Assembly: GCF_024764835.1 (NCBI RefSeq)
Contig: NZ_JALIGE010000072.1
Coordinates: 186,001-250,000 of the forward strand
DNA: 64,000 nucleotides
Direction of reading: 5' to 3'
Source of the DNA: Scandinavium hiltneri
GTDB lineage: Bacteria > Pseudomonadota > Gammaproteobacteria > Enterobacterales > Enterobacteriaceae
The first letter of the stretch is position 1; each line of letters starts with the position of its first letter. Under the pieces are notes generated by a model that saw only the letters and a program-made list of their open reading frames with translations, was not told the DNA's origin and made no database searches. A program made the position numbers and the translations under genes. Positions 17,539 through 26,430 of the stretch are shown here, piece after piece.

Positions 17539-17550
17539 TATGGCTTCTTT

Positions 17551-18537
17551 TTATACGTGTGGATGATAGGCAAACAACGCCGGAGCGCCGCCGGTGTGCA
17601 CAAACAGAATCGGGCCTTCATCCTTAAAGCGTTTCTGGCTGATGCCGTCAATGAGTCCGGCCATCGCCTTGCCGGTGTACACCGGGTCCAGCAAAATCCC
17701 TTCCAGGCGAGCGAGCAGTTTCACCGCTTCCATGCCTTCGTCGTTCGGCGTGCCGTAGCCCGGCGCAAAATAGTCATCCCAGAGGGTGATGTCTGCTTTG
17801 GCTTTCAGCTCCAGGCTTTCCGCCACCGCCTGTTGCAGCGTGACGACTTTCGGTTTCTGATCGGCAACGCTTCGGGAAACGGTGACGCCAATCAGTTCAA
17901 CGTCAGGCATTAGCTGTTCTAAACCGACCGCCAGACCCGCGTGGGTGCCTGCGCTGCCGGATGCGACCACAACAGAGGAGAGTGATACAGCGCCTTCACA
18001 CTGCTGCGCGATTTCCAGCGCGCTTTCAACATAGCCCAGCGCACCAAGAGCGTTAGAGCCGCCGACCGGGATCACATACGGACGAAAGCCCTGTGCTTCA
18101 ACGCGGGTCGCCAGCTCTTCCATCTGACGATTCGGGTCAGTCAGCGCATCACACATCTCGACCTGCACGTTGAAATAATCCAGCAGCAGACGATTACCGT
18201 TGGTCAGATAGTTTTCTGCTTTAGTGCCGATCGGGTTTTCCAGCAGCGCGATACAGTTCAGGCCAAGCTTCGCCGCCACCGCCGCCGTCTGGCGCACGTG
18301 GTTAGACTGAATCGCACCGGCGGTAATCAGCGTGTCTGCGCCTTCGCGCAGCGCATCTGCCGCAAGGAATTCAAGCTTGCGCAGCTTGTTGCCGCCCATC
18401 GCCATCGGTGTGACGTCGTCGCGCTTAATAAGAATTTCGCGGCCCAGGTAATCGGACAGACGCGGCAGGTATTCCAGCGGCGTCGGCGAGCCAATAAATT
18501 CCAGCCGTGGGAAGCGAGTAAGGTTTTGCAGTGACAT
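17551..18537 (-). CDS. dcyD: D-cysteine desulfhydrase
   Basis: A 328-residue PLP enzyme of the ACC deaminase family, which breaks D-cysteine into pyruvate, sulfide and ammonia. The PLP lysine is Lys51 in AMGGNKLRKLEF; a glycine-rich phosphate loop is seen in VASGSAGTHAGL. The start at 18537 (MSLQNLTRFPRL) matches E. coli length exactly and has AGGAGG immediately upstream; an in-frame start 11 codons earlier is less likely. Placement between transporter genes suggests use of imported cystine as a sulfur source and D-cysteine detoxification. Confidence 0.96.
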   Translation of the reverse strand: MSLQNLTRFPRLEFIGSPTPLEYLPRLSDYLGREILIKRDDVTPMAMGGNKLRKLEFLAADALREGADTLITAGAIQSNHVRQTAAVAAKLGLNCIALLENPIGTKAENYLTNGNRLLLDYFNVQVEMCDALTDPNRQMEELATRVEAQGFRPYVIPVGGSNALGALGYVESALEIAQQCEGAVSLSSVVVASGSAGTHAGLAVGLEQLMPDVELIGVTVSRSVADQKPKVVTLQQAVAESLELKAKADITLWDDYFAPGYGTPNDEGMEAVKLLARLEGILLDPVYTGKAMAGLIDGISQKRFKDEGPILFVHTGGAPALFAYHPHV

Positions 18538-18582
18538 AGCACCTCCTGATTTTCTTTTTATTATGCACACAGTTGCCGACGA

Positions 18583-18616
18583 AATAAAAAAAGGCGCTAA
18601 ATAGCGCCTTTTTTAA
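18583..18616. terminator. Hairpin between tcyJ and dcyD
   Basis: Stem AAGGCGCT / AGCGCCTT with AAAT loop (18591-18610), flanked by A and T runs so that it works on either strand. It should attenuate transcription from tcyJ into dcyD, giving more binding protein than transporter, as is common for ABC operons. Confidence 0.85.
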
Positions 18617-18627
18617 GCGATGCGGTG

Positions 18628-19428
18628 TTATTTGGTGACGTCAGCGCCGAACCATTTTTCAGACAGCGCTTTCAGGCTACCGTCTTTCTGCATGTCCGCA
18701 ATGGCGGCATCGATGGCTTTCAGCATGTCTTCGTTGCCCTTACGCAGCGCAACACCAGACTCCTGACGGGAGAACGCTTCACCGGTGACGGCCAGCGTAT
18801 TGTTGGTTTTCTTCACCAGATCCAACGCCGCCAGACGGTCAACCAGAATCGCATCGATACGGCCTACGCGCAGATCCTGATATTTAGTCGGGTCATCATC
18901 ATAGGTACGCACGTCCACGCCCTGCACGTTCTGACGCAGCCACTCTTCATAGTTGGTGCCCAGACCCACGCCGACTTTTTTGCCTTTCAGGTCAGCCGCG
19001 GTCTTGATAACGCCTTCGTTGCCTTTTTTCACCAGCGCCTGAACACCGGACACGGTATATGGCGTGGAGAAGTCATATTTCTGCTTACGCACGTCAGAAA
19101 TGGTGACCTGGTTAATGACCACGTCGATACGTTTGGAATCCAGCGAGGCCAGCATCCCGTCCCATTTGGTCGGTTTCAAGTCCGCTTTTACGCCCAGATG
19201 CTTCGCCAGCTCCTGCGCGAATTCCACTTCAAACCCGGTCAGTTTGCCGTCATCGCCCTGGAAGCTGAACGGAGGATAGGTGCCTTCCAGACCTACGCGC
19301 AGCGTGCCGCGTTCTTTGACCTGGCTCAGCAAGTTTTCCGCTGCGAAGGTTTTCACGCTCGCCCCGGCGACCAGCGCCACGGCCATCATTCCCATCAGAG
19401 CCTGACGGCCCATAAATGCTAATTTCAT
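18628..19428 (-). CDS. tcyJ: Periplasmic L-cystine-binding protein
   Basis: A 266-residue SBP family 3 protein (FliY). A Sec signal peptide covers about residues 1-29 (cleavage near KTFA-AEN). The ligand-binding signature GTYPPFSFQGDDGKLTGFEVE and DVVINQVTIS are typical. The start at 19428 matches E. coli FliY; the frame extends upstream but without signal-peptide character. It captures cystine for TcyL/TcyN. A GGGGGAATG context precedes the ATG. In E. coli the gene can be co-transcribed with fliAZ. Confidence 0.96.
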   Translation of the reverse strand: MKLAFMGRQALMGMMAVALVAGASVKTFAAENLLSQVKERGTLRVGLEGTYPPFSFQGDDGKLTGFEVEFAQELAKHLGVKADLKPTKWDGMLASLDSKRIDVVINQVTISDVRKQKYDFSTPYTVSGVQALVKKGNEGVIKTAADLKGKKVGVGLGTNYEEWLRQNVQGVDVRTYDDDPTKYQDLRVGRIDAILVDRLAALDLVKKTNNTLAVTGEAFSRQESGVALRKGNEDMLKAIDAAIADMQKDGSLKALSEKWFGADVTK

Positions 19429-19512
19429 CATTCCCCCGAAAATTCGAATTTTTTGCAGTGTAAGACGTTTGGGAAAAACAGCTAATACCCGTCCGTTATA
19501 TGCCATTCAAAT

Positions 19513-20061
19513 TTAATATAACTCAGAGATTGCCTGATACGCGAACTTCTGCTGACCCGCCACCGGTCGCAGGTTTCTGAATTGCGAATACTTTCGCAGC
19601 GCAATGCGGTAGTTATTGGTGCTGGTCTGCGGAAGCCACGGCGCGAGGTTTTCGTCCGCTTCACCCTCAAGCAGTTCGCGGTCGATTTTCAGCGCCGACA
19701 AATGATTGCCCAGACGACGCAGGCGCACGACATATTCGCGCACGGTGCCCGGGCTCATGTCGGTGTGTTCGAACAGATACTGTTTAAAGCCGAGGATATC
19801 GAAGAAGTCGCTCTGCTCTTTGCAGTGCAGGTCGCCGCAGAAACGGCACAGCGCGACCCACTCGCGGCGCTCCTGCAGCCAGTCGGCTTCGTCCATTAAG
19901 GTATCTAGGCGGGAAATAGCGATTTTGTTGACGATTTCCCCCCTGCGCACAAGCGTAATGCGATCGAGCATTTTGTGGCAGTGGGCACAATGCGTCTGGC
20001 TGTGTTTAAAGTCTTTAAGATAGCGGCTTAAAGGCCGTCTTTTTACCTGCTGCACCGTCAT
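19513..20061 (-). CDS. fliZ: Flagellar regulator FliZ
   Basis: A 182-residue protein close to E. coli FliZ (183). The N-terminal half has CAHC and CRFCGDLHC clusters; the rest resembles the core-binding domain of tyrosine recombinases but lacks a catalytic domain. In E. coli FliZ binds promoters recognised by RpoS and represses them, so favouring motility over curli; in Salmonella it supports FlhDC activity. It follows fliA by 52 bp in the same direction. Confidence 0.95.
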   Translation of the reverse strand: MTVQQVKRRPLSRYLKDFKHSQTHCAHCHKMLDRITLVRRGEIVNKIAISRLDTLMDEADWLQERREWVALCRFCGDLHCKEQSDFFDILGFKQYLFEHTDMSPGTVREYVVRLRRLGNHLSALKIDRELLEGEADENLAPWLPQTSTNNYRIALRKYSQFRNLRPVAGQQKFAYQAISELY

Positions 20062-20113
20062 GATAACTCCTGGTAGTCAATGCTATGTGCGGCATTACTC
20101 CAGGCGCGACGGC

Positions 20114-20845
20114 TTAACCGCCTTCCTGGTACCGACCCAGTTTTGTTCGCAAACGCTTGATGGCCTGGCTGTGAAGCTGACTGACGCGCGACTCTCCCAC
20201 TTCCAGCACTGCCCCAATCTCTTTCAGATTGAGCTCTTCCTGGTAGTAGAGCGTCAGCACCAGCTGCTCACGTTCCGGTAACGCTTCAATCGCGTCCATC
20301 ACGCGCTGACGCAGATTGCCTTCCATCAGTTGATGGAGCGGGTTCTCCTGTTGATTCTCTTCAGTCACCAGCTCGATACTGTCGCCATGCTCTTCCCGCC
20401 ACTCGTCGTAGGAGAAAATCTGGCTGTTATTGGTATCCAGCAGCATCTGTCGATACTCTTCAACAGCGATACCAAGACGTTGGGCGACTTCTGTTTCCGT
20501 CGCGTTGCGTCCCAGTTCCTGTTCCAGTTGACCCATCGCCTGCGCCACTTCTCGGGCATTGCGGCGGACGCTGCGCGGCACCCAATCGCGGCTGCGCAAT
20601 TCGTCCAGCATCGCGCCACGTATGCGCTGTACTGCATAGGTGGTAAATGCCGTGCCTTGCAGAGCATCGTAACGTTCGACGGCATTCAATAACCCAATGC
20701 CGCCCGCCTGAAGCAGATCGTCCAGTTCCACGCTCGCGGGCAGGCGCACCTGAAGGCGCAATGCTTCGTGTCGCACCAAAGGGACATAACGCTGCCACAG
20801 CGAGTGTTTATCCATTACACCTTCAGCGGTATACAGTGAATTCAC
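20114..20845 (-). CDS. fliA: Sigma-28 factor FliA for flagellar genes
   Basis: A 243-residue sigma factor. Region 2 (DLLQAGGIGLLNAVERYDALQG), region 3 and region 4 (TLYYQEELNLKEIGAVLEVGESRVSQLHSQ) are intact. It directs RNA polymerase to late flagellar promoters (TAAA-N15-GCCGATAA) and is held inactive by FlgM until hook completion. The C-terminus ends KLGRYQEGG, four residues longer than E. coli (KLGKL). The start matches E. coli. Confidence 0.97.
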   Translation of the reverse strand: MNSLYTAEGVMDKHSLWQRYVPLVRHEALRLQVRLPASVELDDLLQAGGIGLLNAVERYDALQGTAFTTYAVQRIRGAMLDELRSRDWVPRSVRRNAREVAQAMGQLEQELGRNATETEVAQRLGIAVEEYRQMLLDTNNSQIFSYDEWREEHGDSIELVTEENQQENPLHQLMEGNLRQRVMDAIEALPEREQLVLTLYYQEELNLKEIGAVLEVGESRVSQLHSQAIKRLRTKLGRYQEGG

Positions 20846-20870
20846 GATAAACAGCCCTGCAATAGTTGAG

Positions 20871-20897
20871 TTATCGGCATGATTATCCGTTTCTGGA
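20871..20897 (-). promoter_or_regulatory. Probable sigma-28 promoter of fliAZ
   Basis: On the minus strand a perfect -10 GCCGATAA (20878-20871) lies about 25 bp before the fliA ATG. The matching -35 position (20897-20894) reads TCCA rather than TAAA, so this autoregulated promoter is weak at -35; an FlhDC-dependent sigma-70 promoter is also expected. Confidence 0.6.
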
Positions 20898-20965
20898 GGG
20901 GTTTTAATCGACGGAATAGTGGCTAAAAGGGGGGGTTATTTGGAGAGTTAAGTAAAACTCTAAAA

Positions 20966-20991
20966 CGAAAAAACCCCGCCGAGGCGGGGTT
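20966..20991 (-). terminator. fliC terminator
   Basis: On the minus strand AACCCCGCC / GGCGGGGTT (20991-20972) is followed by TTTTTTCG. Strong and 18 nt after the fliC stop. Confidence 0.93.
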
Positions 20992-21008
20992 GAGTAGCAA
21001 ATTCAGGA

Positions 21009-22304
21009 TTAGCCCTGCAGCAGAGACAGAACCTGCTGTGGAACCTGGTTTGCTTTAGACAACACGGAGTTACCCGCCTGCTGGATGATCTGCGCTTTAG
21101 ACATGTTCGACACTTCGGTCGCATAGTCGGCGTCCTGAATACGGGACTGCGCTTCAGACAGGTTGGTGGTGGTGTTGTTCAGGTTGGTGATGGCAGAGTC
21201 CAGACGGTTCTGCACCGCACCCAGGGAAGAACGGAATTTATCAACGGATGCGATAGCTTTGTCCAGCAGAGCCAGTGGGTCCTGCGTTGCAGCTCCTTTC
21301 AGCTCTGGAGTTGCAGTTGCTCCGCTCAACTGCAGAGTACCGGTCGCAACAGTTGTTGCCGTTGCACCAGCGCTGTTAGCCAAAACGTCCGTACCGTTGC
21401 TACCCGCTTTATAGTTTTTACCCTGAATAGTGACATAACCGACAGAGTTACCATTTGCATCACTGGTAACTTTAATTGGCTGGCTATCTTGAGAAGCACC
21501 AGTAACACCATTATCTGCATCATTGTAAGTCACAGTAGAGGTGTTCAGGTTAACTGTACCTAACGCTTTATCTACTGAAACTGCATAGTTGTCGCTACCA
21601 GAACTTACTACGAAGGTACCAGTGCCAGTACCGGTCTTGTCCTGAATTTCGTGCAGAGTCAGACTACTTGCATCTACTTTCAGTGAATTCGCAACTGCGC
21701 TCAGATCAACGTTTTTAGACGCTGCGCTGGTATCACCAATTTGAGTGATGGAATTGCTCAGTTTCAGGGAGTTCTGAGAAACAGAGAAGCCGCTCAGACC
21801 CAGAGTCGAAGAGTCGATCTGCTGCAGGTCGATGTCGATGGTCTGGCCATCGTTGGCGCCAACCTGGATAGACATGGTGCCGTTTTTAGCCAGCACATTC
21901 ACGCCGTTAAACTGAGTCTGACCAGAAACGCGGTCAATTTCGTCCAGACGGGATTTGATTTCGTCCTGGATTGAAGACAGGTCAGAAGAGGAGTTGGTGC
22001 CGGTAGAAGCCTGAACGGTCAGTTCACGCACACGCTGTAAGTTGTTGTTGATTTCTGACAGCGCGCCTTCAGCGGTCTGCGCCAGAGAGATACCGTCGTT
22101 GGCGTTACGCGCAGCCTGAGTCAGGCCCTTGATGTTAGAGGTGAAGCGGTTAGCAATCGCCTGGCCCGCCGCATCGTCTTTCGCGCTGTTGATACGCAGA
22201 CCAGAAGACAGACGCTCAATGGAAGTCGACAGAGCAGACTGGTTTTTGTTGATGTTGTTCTGAGTGATCAGCGAGAGGCTGTTGGTATTGATGACTTGTG
22301 CCAT
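21009..22304 (-). CDS. fliC: Flagellin FliC
   Basis: A 431-residue flagellin, shorter than the about 495 of E. coli K-12 or Salmonella because the surface-exposed middle is reduced. The N-terminal D0/D1 (residues 1-180: MAQVINTNSLSLITQNNINK, SSGLRINSAKDDAAGQAIANR) and C-terminal D1/D0 (last 90: DADYATEVSNMSKAQIIQQAG) domains are highly conserved; the middle (about 185-330) is variable. The final residues are SLLQG instead of the usual SLLR. The middle (plus strand about 21340-21720) is visibly more AT-rich than the ends, suggesting recombination at the antigenic domain. Exported by the flagellar type III system with chaperone FliS. Confidence 0.97.
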   Translation of the reverse strand: MAQVINTNSLSLITQNNINKNQSALSTSIERLSSGLRINSAKDDAAGQAIANRFTSNIKGLTQAARNANDGISLAQTAEGALSEINNNLQRVRELTVQASTGTNSSSDLSSIQDEIKSRLDEIDRVSGQTQFNGVNVLAKNGTMSIQVGANDGQTIDIDLQQIDSSTLGLSGFSVSQNSLKLSNSITQIGDTSAASKNVDLSAVANSLKVDASSLTLHEIQDKTGTGTGTFVVSSGSDNYAVSVDKALGTVNLNTSTVTYNDADNGVTGASQDSQPIKVTSDANGNSVGYVTIQGKNYKAGSNGTDVLANSAGATATTVATGTLQLSGATATPELKGAATQDPLALLDKAIASVDKFRSSLGAVQNRLDSAITNLNNTTTNLSEAQSRIQDADYATEVSNMSKAQIIQQAGNSVLSKANQVPQQVLSLLQG

Positions 22305-22380
22305 GATTTCGTTTCCTGTGTTTCAAGTCTGTGGTTACGGTTTGGGTTTCCACCCGTCGGCTCAATCGCCGTCAATGTGG

Positions 22381-22407
22381 TTATCGTCGTCCCCCCACTA
22401 ACCTTTA
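22381..22407 (-). promoter_or_regulatory. Sigma-28 promoter of fliC
   Basis: Minus strand: TAAA (22407-22404), 15-bp spacer, GACGATAA (22388-22381). This is the same sequence type as the E. coli fliC promoter. The long leader before the ATG contains the conserved CGGCGATTGAGCCGACGGGT segment, able to fold into a hairpin. Confidence 0.9.
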
Positions 22408-22513
22408 GATTTTTTTCACACTTTTTTTCACAACCACAGGAATAATTTTTTAGCCGTCGAAATAGTCTTCCCTGTTGCCTTTATTCCCGCCATTAAAAAA
22501 AGAAAATTAAACG

Positions 22514-22540
22514 TAAACTTTGCGCTATTCCCGCCGATAA
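22514..22540 (+). promoter_or_regulatory. Sigma-28 promoter of fliDST
   Basis: TAAA (22514-22517), 15-bp spacer, perfect GCCGATAA (22533-22540), 42 bp before fliD. Confidence 0.92.
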
Positions 22541-22582
22541 CCCCGGTATTCGTTTTACATGTCAAAAGATTAAGGAACAGAT

Positions 22583-23989
22583 ATGGCAAGTATTTCTACA
22601 CTGGGAATAGGTTCGGGTCTCGATTTAAGCACCATCCTGGATAACCTTGAAGCCGCTGAAAAAGCGACGTTGACGCCTATCTCTACTCAGCAGTCTTCCT
22701 ATACCGCAAAACTGAGCGCATACGGAACCTTAAAAAGTGCGCTGGTTTCTTTCCAGACCGCCAACACTGCGCTGAACAACGCTGATTTATTTACCTCAAC
22801 CACTACCAGCAGCAGCTCGTCTGCCTTTAGCGCCACCACCACCGGCAATGCGATCGCCGGGAAGTACACCATCAGCGTGTCGCAGCTGGCGCAGGCCCAG
22901 ACGCTGACCACGACTGGCACCCAGGCCGACAGCAAAACCGCGATCGCCAGCGCGGATAGCACCATCACCATCCAGCAAGGCGGCGGCAAAGACCCGCTTA
23001 AGATTGACATCAGCGCAGCCAACTCCTCCCTGAGTGGCATTCGCGATGCGATTAACAAAGCCGACGCGGGCGTCAGCGCCAGTATCATTAACGTCGGTAA
23101 CGGTCAGTATCGTCTGTCGATCACCGCTAACGATACTGGCTCTGATAACGCGATGACCATCAGCGTCAGCGGCGACAGCGCCCTGCAGAGCTTTATGGGC
23201 TACGACGCGTCCGGCAATGGCGGCATGGAAGAGTCCGTTACAGCGCAGAATGCCAAACTTAAAGTTAACAACGTCGACATCGAGAACAGCAGCAACACCA
23301 TCAGCGATGCGCTGGAAGACATCACGCTGAACCTGAGCGACACCACCACCGGCAACCAGACGCTGACGATTGCGAAAGATACCTCAAAATCTGAAAGTGC
23401 CATTAACGCCTGGGTCACGGCCTATAACGCCCTGCAGGATACCTTCAGCTCGCTGACCAAATACACCAAGGTTGATGCCGGAACGGATGCCCAGGACACC
23501 AGCAACGGTGCCCTGCTCGGCGACAGTACCCTGCGCACCATCCAGACCCAGCTGAAAAGCATGCTCTCCAGCTCAACCGGAAGCTCAGCGTACAAAACCC
23601 TGGCACAGATTGGCATCACCTCTGACCCAAGCACCGGCAAACTGACCGCCGACAGCACTAAGCTTGAAAGCGCGCTGAAAACCAACTCCGCAGACATCAA
23701 AGATATGTTTGTCGGCGACGGCAAAAACACCGGCATCACTACCACTATGGGCAGCAACCTGACCAGCTGGCTCTCCACGACCGGGATTATTCAGGCGGCC
23801 ACCGACGGGGTAAGTAAGACCCTGAACAACCTGACCACCCAGTACAACGACGCCAGTGACCGCATCGATACCATGATGGCGCGTTACAAAGCCCAGTTTA
23901 CCCAGCTAGACGTGATGATGAGCTCTCTGAACTCCACCAGCAGCTATCTGACACAGCAGTTCGATACGTCTTCCAGCAACAAAAGCTAA
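22583..23989 (+). CDS. fliD: Flagellar filament cap protein FliD
   Basis: A 468-residue HAP2 protein, the length of E. coli FliD. The N-terminal SISTLGIGSGLDLSTILDNL and the C-terminal coiled region are conserved; the middle is variable Ser/Thr-rich sequence. Five or six copies cap the growing filament and fold incoming flagellin. FliT is its export chaperone. TAAGGAACAG precedes the ATG. Confidence 0.96.
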   Translation: MASISTLGIGSGLDLSTILDNLEAAEKATLTPISTQQSSYTAKLSAYGTLKSALVSFQTANTALNNADLFTSTTTSSSSSAFSATTTGNAIAGKYTISVSQLAQAQTLTTTGTQADSKTAIASADSTITIQQGGGKDPLKIDISAANSSLSGIRDAINKADAGVSASIINVGNGQYRLSITANDTGSDNAMTISVSGDSALQSFMGYDASGNGGMEESVTAQNAKLKVNNVDIENSSNTISDALEDITLNLSDTTTGNQTLTIAKDTSKSESAINAWVTAYNALQDTFSSLTKYTKVDAGTDAQDTSNGALLGDSTLRTIQTQLKSMLSSSTGSSAYKTLAQIGITSDPSTGKLTADSTKLESALKTNSADIKDMFVGDGKNTGITTTMGSNLTSWLSTTGIIQAATDGVSKTLNNLTTQYNDASDRIDTMMARYKAQFTQLDVMMSSLNSTSSYLTQQFDTSSSNKS

Positions 23990-24011
23990 TTAAATACGCC
24001 CAGGAGCTAAC

Positions 24012-24422
24012 ATGTACGGCGCAAAAGGTACACAGGCCTACGCAAAAATCGGAGTCGAAAGCGCGGTAATGAGCGCCAGCCAACAGCAACTGGTGACTCT
24101 GCTGTTCGATGGCGCACTCAGTGCGCTGGTGCGTGCGCGTCTGTTTATGCAGGATAACAACGTGGAGGGGAAAGGCCTTTCCCTCTCAAAAGCCATCAAC
24201 ATCATCGAAAATGGGCTCAAAGTGGGCCTCGATGAAAAAAGTAATGATGAGCTTACGCAAAACCTGATTGCGCTTTACGCCTGGATGGTCAGGCGACTCC
24301 TGCAAGCCAATCTGCGTAATGAGGTTTCTGCTATTGAAGAAGTGGAATCCGTGCTGCGCGATATCGCTGATGCCTGGAAAGAAGTTGCCCTCTCGCCCAC
24401 TCTGATTCAGGACGCCGTCTAA
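24012..24422 (+). CDS. fliS: Flagellin export chaperone FliS
   Basis: A 136-residue four-helix protein; the N-terminal YGAKGTQAYAKIGVESAVMSASQQQLV stretch seen at the start is characteristic. It binds the C-terminal disordered region of FliC and prevents premature polymerisation, and takes part in FlgM release. It lies 22 nt after fliD, with AGGAGCT ahead of the ATG, and its TAA overlaps the fliT ATG (TAATG). Confidence 0.96.
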   Translation: MYGAKGTQAYAKIGVESAVMSASQQQLVTLLFDGALSALVRARLFMQDNNVEGKGLSLSKAINIIENGLKVGLDEKSNDELTQNLIALYAWMVRRLLQANLRNEVSAIEEVESVLRDIADAWKEVALSPTLIQDAV

Positions 24423-24799
24423 TGAGCCCTGCACCGCAACTCTATAGCCTTTACCAGCAGCTGCTTGACCGAAGCCTCGTCATGCTGCGATTCGCCACAG
24501 AAGGACAATGGGACGAACTGATTGCCTGTGAAATGGAGTATGTCAGTGCGGTGCAAAAACTGGCAGAAATAACGCAACAAACGGAGCCGTCGACCGTCAT
24601 CCAGGATCAGCTGCGCCCGGTACTGCGCACTATTCTCGATAACGAAACCGAGATAAAACGCCTGCTGCAGGCACGAATGGAGGAGCTGGCAAAACTGGTT
24701 GGCCAGTCCACCATTCAAAAATCGGTTCTCACCACCTACGGCAAACAAGGCGGTCACGTTCTGGTGCCGCAGGGATCCCGCGACACGCCAACCAACTGA
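24422..24799 (+). CDS. fliT: FliD chaperone and FlhDC inhibitor FliT
   Basis: A 125-residue helical protein. The N-terminal PQLYSLYQQLLDRSLVML stretch agrees with FliT. Known roles are chaperoning FliD and, when free, binding FlhDC to shut down class 2 genes. Translation is probably coupled to fliS through the shared TAATG. Last gene of the fliDST operon. Confidence 0.93.
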   Translation: MSPAPQLYSLYQQLLDRSLVMLRFATEGQWDELIACEMEYVSAVQKLAEITQQTEPSTVIQDQLRPVLRTILDNETEIKRLLQARMEELAKLVGQSTIQKSVLTTYGKQGGHVLVPQGSRDTPTN

Positions 24800-24803
24800 T
24801 TCG

Positions 24804-24832
24804 CTGGCGCGCGCTGCGCGCCAGGTGTTTTT
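24804..24832 (+). terminator. fliDST terminator
   Basis: Stem CTGGCGCGC / GCGCGCCAG with GCT loop, followed by GTGTTTTT, 4 nt after the fliT stop. Confidence 0.88.
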
Positions 24833-24880
24833 CCGCTTTGTATTCCATACTAGAGTCTCCTGATCACACGGAGTCTGTGT

Positions 24881-26368
24881 ATGCGCAATCCTACCCTGTT
24901 GCAATGTTTTCACTGGTATTACCCCACTGGCGGTGAATTGTGGCGAGAGGTCGAAGCGCTTGCGCCCAATCTCAATGAAATTGGCGTCAACATGATTTGG
25001 CTGCCCCCAGCGTATAAAGGCGCTTCGGGCGGATATTCCGTCGGCTATGACAGCTACGATCTTTTCGACCTCGGCGAGTTTGATCAAAAAGGATCGGTCG
25101 CCACCAAATACGGTGATAAAGCTCAACTGCTGGCCGCCATCGATGCGCTGAAAAAGAACGATATTGCGGTACTGCTCGACGTGGTGGTGAACCATAAAAT
25201 GGGCGCCGATGAAAAAGAACGCATCCACGTCCAGCGCGTGAACGAACAGGACCGCACGCAAATTGACGATGAAGTGATCGAATGCGATGCGTGGACCAAA
25301 TACGCTTTCCCGGTTCGCGCGGGGAAATATTCGCAGTTCGTCTGGAACTACACATGCTTCAACGGGATCGACCACATCGAAAATCCTGACGAAAACGGCG
25401 TCTTTAAAATCGTCAATGATTACAGCGGCGAAGGCTGGAACGATCAAGTCGACAGTGAAATGGGCAACTTCGACTACCTGATGGGCGAGAATATTGATTT
25501 CCGCAATCACGCGGTCACCGAGGAACTTAAATACTGGGCGCGCTGGGTGATGGAACAAACGCAATGCGACGGTTTCCGTCTCGATGCGGTGAAACATATT
25601 CCGGCGTGGTTCTACAAAGAGTGGATTGAGCACGTGCAGGAAGTGGCGCCAAAGCCGCTGTTCATCGTGGCGGAATACTGGTCGCACGAAGTCGATAAGC
25701 TCCAGCATTACATCAGCCAGGTCGACGGACAGACGCTGCTGTTTGATGCGCCATTGCAGATGAAATTCCACGAGGCCTCACGACTGGGTCGCGATTACGA
25801 CATGAGTCAGATTTTCACCGGCACGCTGGTGGAAGCCGATCCGTTCCACGCCATTACGCTGGTCACCAATCACGACACCCAACCGCTACAGGCGCTGGAA
25901 GCACCGGTCGAACCGTGGTTTAAACCGCTGGCCTATGCACTGATATTACTGCGAGAAAACGGCGTGCCCTCGGTGTTCTACGCTGATTTGTTCGGGGCGA
26001 TTTACGAAGACACCGGTGGCGACGGCAACAGCTATAAAATCGACATGCCGGTGATTGAGCAGCTACACGAGCTAATTGACGCCCGCCAGCGCTTCGCCCA
26101 CGGCGTGCAAACGCTGTATTTTGATCATCCGAACTGCATCGCCTTCAGCCGCAGCGGCACCGACGACGCGCCCGGCTGCGTGGTGGTGTTGTCCAACGGC
26201 GACGAAGGCGAAAAAACGCTGACGCTCGGCGACAACTACGGCAATAAGCGCTGGAAAGATTTTCTCAATAATCGCGAGGAAGCGGTCGAAACCGATGAGC
26301 AAGGCAACGGCGTCTTTACCTGTAACGGCGGCAGCGTAAGCGTGTGGGTCATGGAGGACGTACTTTAA
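24881..26368 (+). CDS. amyA: Cytoplasmic alpha-amylase AmyA
   Basis: A 495-residue GH13 enzyme without a signal peptide, the same length as E. coli AmyA; it hydrolyses alpha-1,4 glucan links inside the cell. The four GH13 regions are seen: DVVVNHK (about residue 104), GFRLDAVKH with the nucleophile Asp (about 235), the acid Glu in FIVAEYWS (about 265) and VTNHDTQ with the transition-state Asp (about 330). An ACGGAGTCTGTGT segment precedes the ATG. It separates the two fli clusters, as in E. coli. Confidence 0.97.
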   Translation: MRNPTLLQCFHWYYPTGGELWREVEALAPNLNEIGVNMIWLPPAYKGASGGYSVGYDSYDLFDLGEFDQKGSVATKYGDKAQLLAAIDALKKNDIAVLLDVVVNHKMGADEKERIHVQRVNEQDRTQIDDEVIECDAWTKYAFPVRAGKYSQFVWNYTCFNGIDHIENPDENGVFKIVNDYSGEGWNDQVDSEMGNFDYLMGENIDFRNHAVTEELKYWARWVMEQTQCDGFRLDAVKHIPAWFYKEWIEHVQEVAPKPLFIVAEYWSHEVDKLQHYISQVDGQTLLFDAPLQMKFHEASRLGRDYDMSQIFTGTLVEADPFHAITLVTNHDTQPLQALEAPVEPWFKPLAYALILLRENGVPSVFYADLFGAIYEDTGGDGNSYKIDMPVIEQLHELIDARQRFAHGVQTLYFDHPNCIAFSRSGTDDAPGCVVVLSNGDEGEKTLTLGDNYGNKRWKDFLNNREEAVETDEQGNGVFTCNGGSVSVWVMEDVL

Positions 26369-26386
26369 GGCGTGGGGCCAAACTCA

Positions 26387-26412
26387 CCCCGACGGCGCGA
26401 TGCCTGCCGGGG
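26387..26412. terminator. Hairpin between convergent amyA and yedD
   Basis: Imperfect inverted repeat CCCCGACGGC / GCCTGCCGGGG around GCGAT in a 62-bp convergent gap. REP-like in look and without a U-run; probably transcript-stabilising or a weak bidirectional stop. Confidence 0.5.
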
Positions 26413-26430
26413 TGAACAACGTAAAATCGG

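Noticed and set aside
24419..25771. 450-codon ORF antisense to amyA and fliT
   Set aside because: It lies opposite a full-length GH13 gene with all catalytic motifs; long antisense frames arise from codon bias in GC-rich genes and this one shows no domain.
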